DNA of 22,085 bases from an uncultured Gardnerella sp. (GTDB taxonomy: Bacteria > Actinomycetota > Actinomycetes > Actinomycetales > Bifidobacteriaceae): the NCBI GenBank assembly GCA_947252975.1, contig CAMXWX010000015.1, positions 1 through 22,085 on the forward strand, in the 5' to 3' direction. Below the pieces are notes generated by a model. That model was given only the letters and a program-made list of their open reading frames with translations. It was not told the DNA's origin and ran no database searches. The position numbers and the translations under genes were made by a program. Positions 15,638-22,085 of this stretch are shown piece by piece. Within the stretch, counting starts at the first letter, position 1, and every line of letters begins with the position of its first letter.

Positions 15638-15676
15638 CAAGCAATAAATAAACGCATGCCAGCAACTATGCAAAGT

Positions 15677-15880
15677 TTATCTACCGCGTTCGCTAAAAAC
15701 CGCCCAATGCGGAGGAAGCTCGCCAAGAATACGATTATCGTCGTCTTTTGCGCGCTGCTCAATCGTTTGAGCATCACCTGGCTCTTGTTTTACGCCATCC
15801 GCGTCGAAAAGCTCCGAACCTTTACGAACCACGCGCGAATGACCCCTAGAACACCTGCGATTAGCGTTGTATTCACTCAT
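15677..15880 (-). CDS. Small conserved-looking protein coupled to the helicase-like gene
   Basis: A 67-residue hydrophilic, charged protein starting MSEYNANRRCSRGHSRVVR with a C-terminal ILGELPPHWAVFSERGR. Its ATG overlaps the TGA of the upstream 1280-residue gene as ATGA (15877-15880), the classic sign of translational coupling, which supports it over the opposite-strand ORF. Cys10 and His14 are present but not enough for a zinc site. I do not recognise a family. By position it is the third gene of the FHA operon, so it may be a partner or accessory of the large protein. Confidence 0.7.
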   Translation of the reverse strand: MSEYNANRRCSRGHSRVVRKGSELFDADGVKQEPGDAQTIEQRAKDDDNRILGELPPHWAVFSERGR

Positions 15881-18800
15881 TGCTGCTCGCCGCTTTTATA
15901 AAGCTCGCCAATTCTAGAAACAATCCGCTCAACTTCTTTTTCGGGATTAACGAATGCTCCAACGCTCCAAACGTTCATAACCGACCAGCCAAGATACTCC
16001 AAATCTTGAGCTAGTACGCGATTGCGCTCACGAGTAGACTCAATGCTCATAAAACGCGCATCGTCTGTTAGAACAGCCAAAGCAAACGGCTTATTTGGCA
16101 AGCCAACAACAAGAGGAATGCTATGATCTTCACTAAAACCGTAGTTTACTGCAACATTAAGGCCGCGAGAGCGAATTCGTTCTGCCAAATCAGCAAACAA
16201 AACGTTGCTAAAGCCGTTTGCGGAAAAATCGCCAGCAGCTTGCGATTTAGTAGGCTCGACCTCGCTACCCTCGTCTCCAGCATCTACAGCATCGCTAGAA
16301 TCGCCAGCAGCCGCTGCATCTACTGGATTATCGTCCAAAGCCTCTGCCCAAATAAGCAAATCTTTAAGAAGCTTAGGTCCGTCTTGATGCAAACGATCAT
16401 CTTCCATATCGCTAGACTTAAATGCGCAAACAATGTCCAGATTTCTGCGAGCCAAAGCCAAGGAGTCAAGAAGCATGGACTTTCCGCCTTCTTCTTCCAA
16501 AACGCCAAATTGTTGCAAAAGTCTGCCATGAGAAGTTTTTGCATAGCAAAGCGAAAGAATAACATCCGTTGCAGCTGCTCCAACAGCCTCATTTACGCTT
16601 ACAAGTCGTACGTGCCTAAGGAACCTACCCATATTTTCGTCTTTAACAGCCAACGCCTTAAGCTCCGCACCAAGCCTATTTCTAAACACGCTTGTAAGAG
16701 TCACAACTGCAAGAACGTAGCTAGAAGGAACAACGCTGAAAGTCTTAGCGCGCTGCTTAATCAAAGACACAACTTCGTCAATCTCGCGCTGGCTGCTTTC
16801 AATAAGACCCGTTGCCATAACTGGAACGCCAGCGGCTTCTACTTGATGAAGCTTAACCTTGCCTTGCATTTTTTCTACAGGAACATCGTGTCTAAGCAAG
16901 CCGTAGCCATGGTTTTCAAGGAAATCAGCAAGATACGTGGATCGCCTGGTTGCTCGCGACTTAACGCAAATAGTAGGCAAAACACTAATAAGGTCACTTA
17001 CGCTTTGCGAGCTAACAGTTTGCTTGTGCGCAATAACAACGGCTTGGCGTGCGCGCGCAAGAATGCTAAGCAGCTCAATGTTGTTAATATGCTCTGCAGA
17101 ATCAATGATTACAACGTCTACAATCGGCTTAAACTCAGTCATCATAGTTAAAGTAGACGGCATTGCAACCAGAATCGGCTTAGCAGCAAGCAGCAAATCT
17201 GGGTAAGAGTTCATCAACTTAGCAAAAGTTACACCCGAACCATTGCTTGCAAGAGCAGTGTGAAGCTGATTTGCCTCTTGAGAACGCGCAAAAAGCAAGT
17301 CGCAAAGCTTTTTAAGTGCTTCTTGCTGAACCATTGGTCCTACAGAACGCACATGCTCTGTGTCTACTTGAACAAAACGATCAGAAGCGTCTTGCAACGC
17401 GGAACCGTCTTGATTAGATATAATCTCGGAAGAATTAACAATATCTTCAAAAACGGTAGTCCACCAAGCTAGATGAAGCTCGCCATCTAAGGCCTGGCCC
17501 GTAACTTTACGCCTACGCAAGTCGCAAACAAGATCTTCTAAACCAACGCCGCGCAATTCACGCTCAATAACACACCTACCTGGTAGCGTATCTAAGGATT
17601 CGCGACTATCGTGCAAAGCTTGTAAGCGCTCGTCAAGCTTAGTAAACTCAATGTTTTCAAGGTCTGCACCAAGTCGCGTTGTGGAAAGCACAGCGTTAAG
17701 CGCTACAAGATTACGATCTAAAAGCTCCTGCGTGCTAACGATTTCGTCTAGCTTAGGAGGCAATACTGGCCAACCGCCATGAGGCACAAAAGTACGCCAT
17801 TGCGCAGCTTGCGCGGCAACAATCTTTAACGCTTCGTGAAGATCGTCTACCTTTGCACCAACACGCAAAAGGCTGCGCGCTTCTTTAATATGATGCCTGC
17901 GCTCCCAAAAGCCCATTGGTGTGCCTTCGCGCTTGCGAACAGCCTTCGGCTTGCTCGCTTCAATCATTGCGTTAAGATCGCGCTCAAAAATATCTGGCTG
18001 GAAAACGTCTAAAACGCGGCGAAGATTCTTTAGAACCGTAACCTGCCTACCCCATTCTCGCGCCGTAGAAGGAATAGGGAAACCGCAATTTTGCACAGTT
18101 GACTTAACGTGCTCGCGCGCGGCTGGCAAAAGCTTTGTAAGAACGTCTACAACGCGCTGATACACTGTTACAGCCTCGTTCTCGCTAAACAGCGAAGCAC
18201 CAAACCACGGCGTATCTTCGGCATTAGTAGTAAATTCACCAAGAGAATCTGCCTCGTGCAGCTTTTGCGCCCACTCGTCTAAATGACCAGAAAGCGAGCG
18301 CGCAGCATCTACACTAAGACGAACATGCGTGCAAGGATGAGTAGGCAGCATGGCGATTCCTGCAAGATTTTGCATAGTCTGATAAGCGGAGACACCCCAT
18401 CGCTCGTTTACTCCGTGCAAATCTCCCAAGTAGCGGTTTAATCGCGTTTTAACACCAACAAGCTCGTCGCAAACTTGCTCAAATCGGCTAGAAGCAACGC
18501 TTTGGCGAGACCCAACGGCCGCTATAAGCTGCGCATCAACGTGCTTTGCAAGATGCGAATCCGAAACGTCTAGAGAAAGAGAAGAAATCTCGTTTGCGCT
18601 AAGAGCGTGGCGGAATCGGCGCTGCTGCTCCATAACGTTTGGAACGTACAAAACGGACTTTCCTGCAAGAACGCAGCGCGAAGAAATTGCAGCTGCGATT
18701 AAAGCGGAATCGCATCCAGCGTCTGCGTCTATTGCCAAAGAAGCGCCATTTGCCGCCATTCCTGCAGCGTATCGCACAGCGTTACTAACGTCGCCAACTT

Positions 18801-19719
18801 CGTATTCGTAGTGTGGGTCTGCATCTAGTGGAGAATAGTCGGAAGTAGCTTTTGCACCCAGCGATTCAACGGCAATATCATCTCCCGCAATCGCGTCAAT
18901 CATTGTATTTCCAACGTTCCCCAGCTTAAGCGCGCGCAAAATCTGGCCGCTTTCTGCTAAGAATCTAGATCCCGAGTCCGTAAAACAACCGAGCACAATA
19001 TCTCGCTCAATGTCGAAATCTGGGAAGACTCTTTGCGCAGCAGCACAAATCGCGTCAAAAACTGCGGATGTTTCTGGCGTGCCGCTCTGGTAGTTTGAGC
19101 CATCAAAAAGCGCTTCTTCGCTAAGGTGTACGCCTCTTTCTTGCAATCTAAGAACAAGAGCGTGGTTTAGGCGAACGTTTCCCGAAAAGTAAATCGTTGC
19201 AGCCGTCTCGTCTTTTCCAGCTTCTCGCAAAACGCGTACTGGGTATGTTAAAACTGGCACATGATTTCCGCTCCAAGACGCAACTCCAACAACAAGCGAA
19301 AGCTCCGAAACGCCATTTTCGTGCGCCTTGCTGTCTCTGTCTTCAAAAACTCTGTCTAGCCTTCTACCTGCCGCGCGCAGCATTCCCGAATCGCGGAAAA
19401 GCGCTTGAAGAGCGGCCTTTCCACTGGCAAAAAGCTGGGCGATTCCCGAAGGATGCGCGTGAGTTAACTCTAGTTGCGCACAAAGTTTTGTTATGTCTTC
19501 TAGCGGAGAAGGAGCAAGCTGCGACTTGTATTTTTCATGCCATTTGTTCATGCGCTCGAGTTTCTCGGCGCGCAAAGATTGTGCAGATTGGCTAGGCGCA
19601 GCCTGGCCTGACTTATCTGGCTTATCTGGCTTATCTGAAAGATTTTGCTGATTTTGCTGGCTTAACTGACTTGCCTTGCCTTGCTGGCTGTGCATAAAGT
19701 CATTTTGATTATCGCTCAT
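15877..19719 (-). CDS. Giant degraded SF1 helicase / PD-(D/E)xK nuclease-like protein (probable pseudoenzyme)
   Basis: 1280 residues from ATG 19719 (GGGAG 9 nt upstream). A Gln/Asn/Lys-rich N-terminus precedes a layout like DUF4011-type SF1 helicases with a C-terminal Vsr-like nuclease. Near residue 328 the Walker A block reads LAIDADAGCDSALIAA, where GPPGTGKS is expected, so the invariant Lys is Asp. Near 868, DVVIIDSAEHI replaces the DEAS Walker B, and AHKQTVSS replaces GDPKQLPPT. Motifs V/VI near 1040-1100 keep their spacing but read VNEAVGAAATD and DSLALARRNLDIV. The last 100 residues (ERNRVLAQDLEYLGWSVMNVWSV) match the nuclease fold while the catalytic Asp and Glu positions are Pro and hydrophobic. 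The reading frame is intact, so this is a maintained non-catalytic protein rather than a decaying gene. It is 18 nt downstream of the FHA gene. Confidence 0.75.
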   Translation of the reverse strand: MSDNQNDFMHSQQGKASQLSQQNQQNLSDKPDKPDKSGQAAPSQSAQSLRAEKLERMNKWHEKYKSQLAPSPLEDITKLCAQLELTHAHPSGIAQLFASGKAALQALFRDSGMLRAAGRRLDRVFEDRDSKAHENGVSELSLVVGVASWSGNHVPVLTYPVRVLREAGKDETAATIYFSGNVRLNHALVLRLQERGVHLSEEALFDGSNYQSGTPETSAVFDAICAAAQRVFPDFDIERDIVLGCFTDSGSRFLAESGQILRALKLGNVGNTMIDAIAGDDIAVESLGAKATSDYSPLDADPHYEYEVGDVSNAVRYAAGMAANGASLAIDADAGCDSALIAAAISSRCVLAGKSVLYVPNVMEQQRRFRHALSANEISSLSLDVSDSHLAKHVDAQLIAAVGSRQSVASSRFEQVCDELVGVKTRLNRYLGDLHGVNERWGVSAYQTMQNLAGIAMLPTHPCTHVRLSVDAARSLSGHLDEWAQKLHEADSLGEFTTNAEDTPWFGASLFSENEAVTVYQRVVDVLTKLLPAAREHVKSTVQNCGFPIPSTAREWGRQVTVLKNLRRVLDVFQPDIFERDLNAMIEASKPKAVRKREGTPMGFWERRHHIKEARSLLRVGAKVDDLHEALKIVAAQAAQWRTFVPHGGWPVLPPKLDEIVSTQELLDRNLVALNAVLSTTRLGADLENIEFTKLDERLQALHDSRESLDTLPGRCVIERELRGVGLEDLVCDLRRRKVTGQALDGELHLAWWTTVFEDIVNSSEIISNQDGSALQDASDRFVQVDTEHVRSVGPMVQQEALKKLCDLLFARSQEANQLHTALASNGSGVTFAKLMNSYPDLLLAAKPILVAMPSTLTMMTEFKPIVDVVIIDSAEHINNIELLSILARARQAVVIAHKQTVSSQSVSDLISVLPTICVKSRATRRSTYLADFLENHGYGLLRHDVPVEKMQGKVKLHQVEAAGVPVMATGLIESSQREIDEVVSLIKQRAKTFSVVPSSYVLAVVTLTSVFRNRLGAELKALAVKDENMGRFLRHVRLVSVNEAVGAAATDVILSLCYAKTSHGRLLQQFGVLEEEGGKSMLLDSLALARRNLDIVCAFKSSDMEDDRLHQDGPKLLKDLLIWAEALDDNPVDAAAAGDSSDAVDAGDEGSEVEPTKSQAAGDFSANGFSNVLFADLAERIRSRGLNVAVNYGFSEDHSIPLVVGLPNKPFALAVLTDDARFMSIESTRERNRVLAQDLEYLGWSVMNVWSVGAFVNPEKEVERIVSRIGELYKSGEQQ
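16223..16314 (-). repeat. G-D-[FS]-S coding motif, two copies
   Basis: The plus-strand motif around AATCGCCAGCAG occurs at 16223-16243 and 16294-16314, encoding AAGDFSA and AAGDSSD in the acidic linker just before the nuclease-like domain. Two related copies lie in the membrane-protein gene at 13257-13276 and 13424-13447. Confidence 0.6.
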
Positions 19720-19737
19720 ACTACTCAACTCCCTTGT

Positions 19738-21234
19738 TTACAAGCCGATTGCATTGCGATACGCGCTGTATCCGCTATTTTGCGCCAACGCTTGATCCAC
19801 GTCTGCATTCCCTTGAGCCGAAAGCCACGCGTACAAATCGTCGTACAAATTTGTGTTCATTGCCAAGAATGGCAGCAACTCTTGGTACTTTGCCATTTCA
19901 AATTGCTCAGCAAAATCGTCTGTTTTTTGCGCTTCTTCCGATGTAAATCCTCCAGCGGAAACAACTTCTTTGCGAGCGCTAAATTCGCCATTTGAGACTT
20001 TTTCAAACACAGATCCTGGCTCAAAAGCTGGTGTAAATTGTGCGGAATCGTTTGCTATGGTAGCGCTTGCATCACTTACATCGTTTGCATCATTAACGCT
20101 ATTAACAGCATCTGCAGAATCATTGTATTGCACTTCTTCTTGGGCATAATTTTGAGCAACACTTTGATCTTGAGCAACATCTTGCAGATCTGATTGAACG
20201 CTTGCTTGCAAATCCTCTTTATAATCTTCTTTAGAATCCGCTTGAGATTCTACATTTTGACTATTTGTTGCATAGTTGCTATTCGACAAATCGCTATTCG
20301 ACAAATCATTATTATACGAATCGCTAGCAGCATCAGTGTTTACAGCATCATTATTAGCAGCATCGTCAAATAAATTGCGCGGTTCCACAGGGGAAGCAAA
20401 CTCATCTCTAACAACAGGCAAAACAACTTGACCTGCAATAACAGGCTTAATTTGCTCTGCAACGCTTTCTACAACGCTTGCAACATCTAGAACGCTTGCA
20501 CCATCCGCAACATTTGCAACATCCGCAACGCTTGAAGGCTCAACACTTGAAGACTCAGCGGCAGTTACAGCAGAAGTCGCAGCCGAAGTTGAATTATCAT
20601 CCGAATCAGCACCAGCATCCGCCGCCGAAGCACTACCAAGATCATCCGCAGCAGCAGCATCATTAAGCCGCTTTTGACTATCCCAAACCAAATCAGGCCT
20701 AGAAACCGACTGCGCATGAAACACGCCCGTTGGCTCACCAGCGCGAATGTCAAGAATATCATCTACCGACAAATCCGCCGCATCTGGCTCCTTAATATCA
20801 TTATCTGGAGCATAAGAGAACAAATCGCGCACTGGCTGCGCACCCGCATCACTTCCCTGCGGCGCCTTTTCTTCAATGCGCACAAAATCAACTGGAACGT
20901 CGCCAAATTGCATGCGAACAATGCTGTCTGGCATGTGAAAATCAACGCCTGGGTCTAGTCGCAGCAAATCACCGCTTTCGCTAACCAAGTAAGTTCCGTT
21001 TGTAGAGTTTAAATCGCGAATAGTAGCCGCGCCGCTCGCATCAACAATAAAAAGCGCGTGCCTTTTAGACATAGAGCGCTTATTGTCTACAACGTCTACA
21101 CGCATAAAACCATCTTCACGCAAAGGGCGTATAGGCTTCCTGCCAATTTCTACAGACCGACCCGCACCAACGCGTGCCTGCTCCACTCCACCTACCGTAA
21201 TCATCCAGCGCTGCAAGGTTTGTTGAACACTCAC
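19738..21234 (-). CDS. FHA-domain protein with long acidic linker and C-terminal LRV-like repeat
   Basis: 498 residues from a GTG at 21234, with AAGGGAG 8 nt upstream. The N-terminal FHA domain shows EIGRKPIR (Gly31-Arg32), SKRHA (Ser56, His59) and DLNSTNGTYL (Asn76, Asn79-Gly80), the residues that bind phosphothreonine peptides. About 300 residues of Ala/Asp/Ser/Asn/Val-rich disordered linker follow. The last roughly 60 residues (ELLPFLAMNTNLYDDLYAWL then SAQGNADVDQALAQ) resemble a variant leucine-rich (LRV) repeat. FHA proteins act downstream of PknB-type Ser/Thr kinases. It heads the operon with the helicase-like gene 18 nt downstream, so it probably recruits or regulates that protein; this is inference. 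Confidence 0.85.
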   Translation of the reverse strand: MSVQQTLQRWMITVGGVEQARVGAGRSVEIGRKPIRPLREDGFMRVDVVDNKRSMSKRHALFIVDASGAATIRDLNSTNGTYLVSESGDLLRLDPGVDFHMPDSIVRMQFGDVPVDFVRIEEKAPQGSDAGAQPVRDLFSYAPDNDIKEPDAADLSVDDILDIRAGEPTGVFHAQSVSRPDLVWDSQKRLNDAAAADDLGSASAADAGADSDDNSTSAATSAVTAAESSSVEPSSVADVANVADGASVLDVASVVESVAEQIKPVIAGQVVLPVVRDEFASPVEPRNLFDDAANNDAVNTDAASDSYNNDLSNSDLSNSNYATNSQNVESQADSKEDYKEDLQASVQSDLQDVAQDQSVAQNYAQEEVQYNDSADAVNSVNDANDVSDASATIANDSAQFTPAFEPGSVFEKVSNGEFSARKEVVSAGGFTSEEAQKTDDFAEQFEMAKYQELLPFLAMNTNLYDDLYAWLSAQGNADVDQALAQNSGYSAYRNAIGL

Positions 21235-21285
21235 GGAACCTGCTCCCTTCAAAAAACACACTACACACTATTGTGTCATGCTTTG

Positions 21286-21314
21286 TGTATATTGCGCTAA
21301 TGGCGATTGCGCAA
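21286..21314 (-). promoter_or_regulatory. Candidate promoter of the FHA operon
   Basis: On the minus strand, TTGCGC (21309-21314) and TATACA (21286-21291) are spaced 17 bp. The -35 lies inside a perfect 12-bp palindrome GATTGCGCAATC (21305-21316), which could be an operator. Confidence 0.4.
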
Positions 21315-21327
21315 TCTTTCCCGAAAA

Positions 21328-21413
21328 TGTACGTGATTTGGGTAAAATATGGTACAAAATGCGTCGACTATTTCCGCTTTTTGTACGTGATTTGGGTCAA
21401 ATATGGTACAAAA
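21328..21413. repeat. 32-bp direct repeat, two copies
   Basis: TGTACGTGATTTGGGT-[AC]-AAATATGGTACAAAA occurs at 21328-21359 and 21382-21413, one mismatch, 54 bp apart. Each copy begins TGTAC and ends GTACA, and similarity extends a few bases further on both sides (TTTCC...). Confidence 0.92.
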
Positions 21414-21421
21414 AGCGGAAA
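21371..21421. promoter_or_regulatory. 51-bp nested dyad (second repeat copy)
   Basis: Perfect 16-bp arms TTTCCGCTTTTTGTAC (21371-21386) and GTACAAAAAGCGGAAA (21406-21421) enclose a 19-bp centre that contains a second dyad, ATTTG-GGT-CAAAT. It lies 11 bp after the sortase stop codon. There is no long T run on either side, so it is not a typical terminator. It may be a processing hairpin, an operator, or a small mobile palindromic element. Confidence 0.8.
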
Positions 21422-21432
21422 ATAAAGCAGAT

Positions 21433-22085
21433 TTAAGCAAGAATCGATAAATGCTTAGCGTGTAAATCAAACCTGCCGCGCTTTCTTTTAACATCCGCAA
21501 CAACCATAGTCGCAAGAATCACCGCGCACCCAACAAGCGCAATAACAAACAGCGTCATCCAAAGCGGCCACTGCAACTTGTCATCTGGAGCCTTAACAAG
21601 ATCTGGCAACACGCGATACCCCGTTACCAGCAGCCTTTGCGTATTAACACCATACGGCGTGCAAGTAAGCAAAGTAACCAAATCGCGACCCTTCTCGCGC
21701 TGCAACAAACTGATGTCGTTAGGTTCTACAACGCTAATGCGAAACACCTTGTATCTTAAGGTTTCGCCTTGAATATCCAAATAGAAAAAATCGCCTTTTT
21801 TAAGATAAATTAAGTCGTCAAACATAGTCGCATGCGGCAAACCCGTGTGCGCAGTAATAACAGAATGCCTATTTTTGCCGCCCACTGGTAAATCCGTGCC
21901 GTACAAATGACCAGCGCCATACGCTAAAACATCCTGCGAACTGCCGTGATAAATAGGAAGTTTTACACCAATCTTTGGGATTTTTACGATTCCCATAATG
22001 CCCATTGGTTCATCCAGCACGCTACTGTATTTTTTATACTCGGGTGTTTTCTTAAAATCTTCCGTTCCGTTATACGGATCCGCCG
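21433..22085 (-). CDS. Class C (pilin-polymerising) sortase, 5' end outside window
   Basis: A partial gene: the frame is open to the window edge and its start lies beyond it. GIMGIVKIPKIGVKLPIYHG is the class C entry strand, and the catalytic triad is seen as His in ITAHTG, Cys in TLLTCTPYGV and Arg in NTQRLLVTGYR. A C-terminal membrane helix (about LWMTLFVIALVGCAVILA) ending in basic residues is typical of class C. These enzymes join pilin subunits through lysine isopeptide bonds at the outer membrane face. Pilin genes would be expected upstream, beyond the window. The large surface protein at 649 is far away and has a different sorting-like motif, so it is not necessarily this enzyme's substrate. 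Confidence 0.93.
   Translation of the reverse strand, partial: ADPYNGTEDFKKTPEYKKYSSVLDEPMGIMGIVKIPKIGVKLPIYHGSSQDVLAYGAGHLYGTDLPVGGKNRHSVITAHTGLPHATMFDDLIYLKKGDFFYLDIQGETLRYKVFRISVVEPNDISLLQREKGRDLVTLLTCTPYGVNTQRLLVTGYRVLPDLVKAPDDKLQWPLWMTLFVIALVGCAVILATMVVADVKRKRGRFDLHAKHLSILA

Noticed and set aside
15656..15901. 81-codon plus-strand ORF
   Set aside because: The minus-strand frame has a translationally coupled ATGA start and a more protein-like composition.
15877..19719. Pseudogene call for the helicase-like gene
   Set aside because: The frame is uninterrupted over 1280 codons, has a good ribosome-binding site and is coupled to its neighbours, so loss of motifs is better read as functional change.
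21371..21421. Simple rho-independent terminator of the sortase gene
   Set aside because: The stem is strong, but no T run follows it on the minus strand and the core is duplicated nearby.

Overview
The window looks like chromosomal DNA of a low-GC member of the Bifidobacteriaceae, most likely Gardnerella. Supporting signs are AT-rich DNA, actinobacterial gene types (7Fe FdxA-type ferredoxin, a tRNA-Tyr/Thr/Met cluster leading into rpmG, an FHA protein), a LexA box of the actinobacterial CGAAC-N4-GTTC type, a solitary groES under a perfect CIRCE element, and a pilus-type sortase with a large repeat-rich cell-wall protein. The species is inferred from style and gene set, not from a database match.

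Layout. 1-4143 (minus strand): a CsoR/RcnR-fold repressor lacking the usual metal ligands, then a 1164-residue secreted wall protein with tandem and long direct repeats and an LVTTG sorting-like tail. 4144-4640: a phased cluster of DnaA-box-like sequences, then tRNA-Ser(GCT) with its own terminator. 4687-7401: an RhtA-type exporter (minus), divergent dinB (plus) behind a LexA-box promoter, and convergent fdxA (minus) whose stop codon overlaps that of dinB. 7402-11299 (all minus): an APC amino-acid permease, murB, rpmG, and tRNAs Met, Thr and Tyr. 11365-14191 (minus): a HisC/Pat-type aminotransferase, groES and an unrecognised three-TM protein. 14374-15637 (plus): an FmdB-type zinc ribbon, a 254-bp array of degenerate 26-bp palindromic repeats, and a SAF/CpaB-like secreted protein. 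15677-21234 (minus): a tight operon of FHA protein, giant degraded SF1 helicase/nuclease, and a 67-residue protein. 21243-22085: a duplicated palindromic element, then the 3' part of a class C sortase gene that runs off the window.

The most unusual content is (i) the FHA / pseudo-helicase / small-protein operon, in which helicase and nuclease signature motifs are recognisable by position but have lost their catalytic residues; (ii) the regularly spaced palindromic array between the fmdB-like and SAF genes; (iii) the nested 51-bp dyad plus its diverged second copy between sortase and FHA genes; (iv) the DnaA-box cluster upstream of the surface-protein gene; and (v) a short G-D-[FS]-S coding repeat found in the linkers of two unrelated proteins. 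Regulation visible in the DNA includes SOS control of dinB, HrcA control of groES, probable autoregulation of the CsoR-like gene, and apparently leaderless transcripts for dinB and the aminotransferase.
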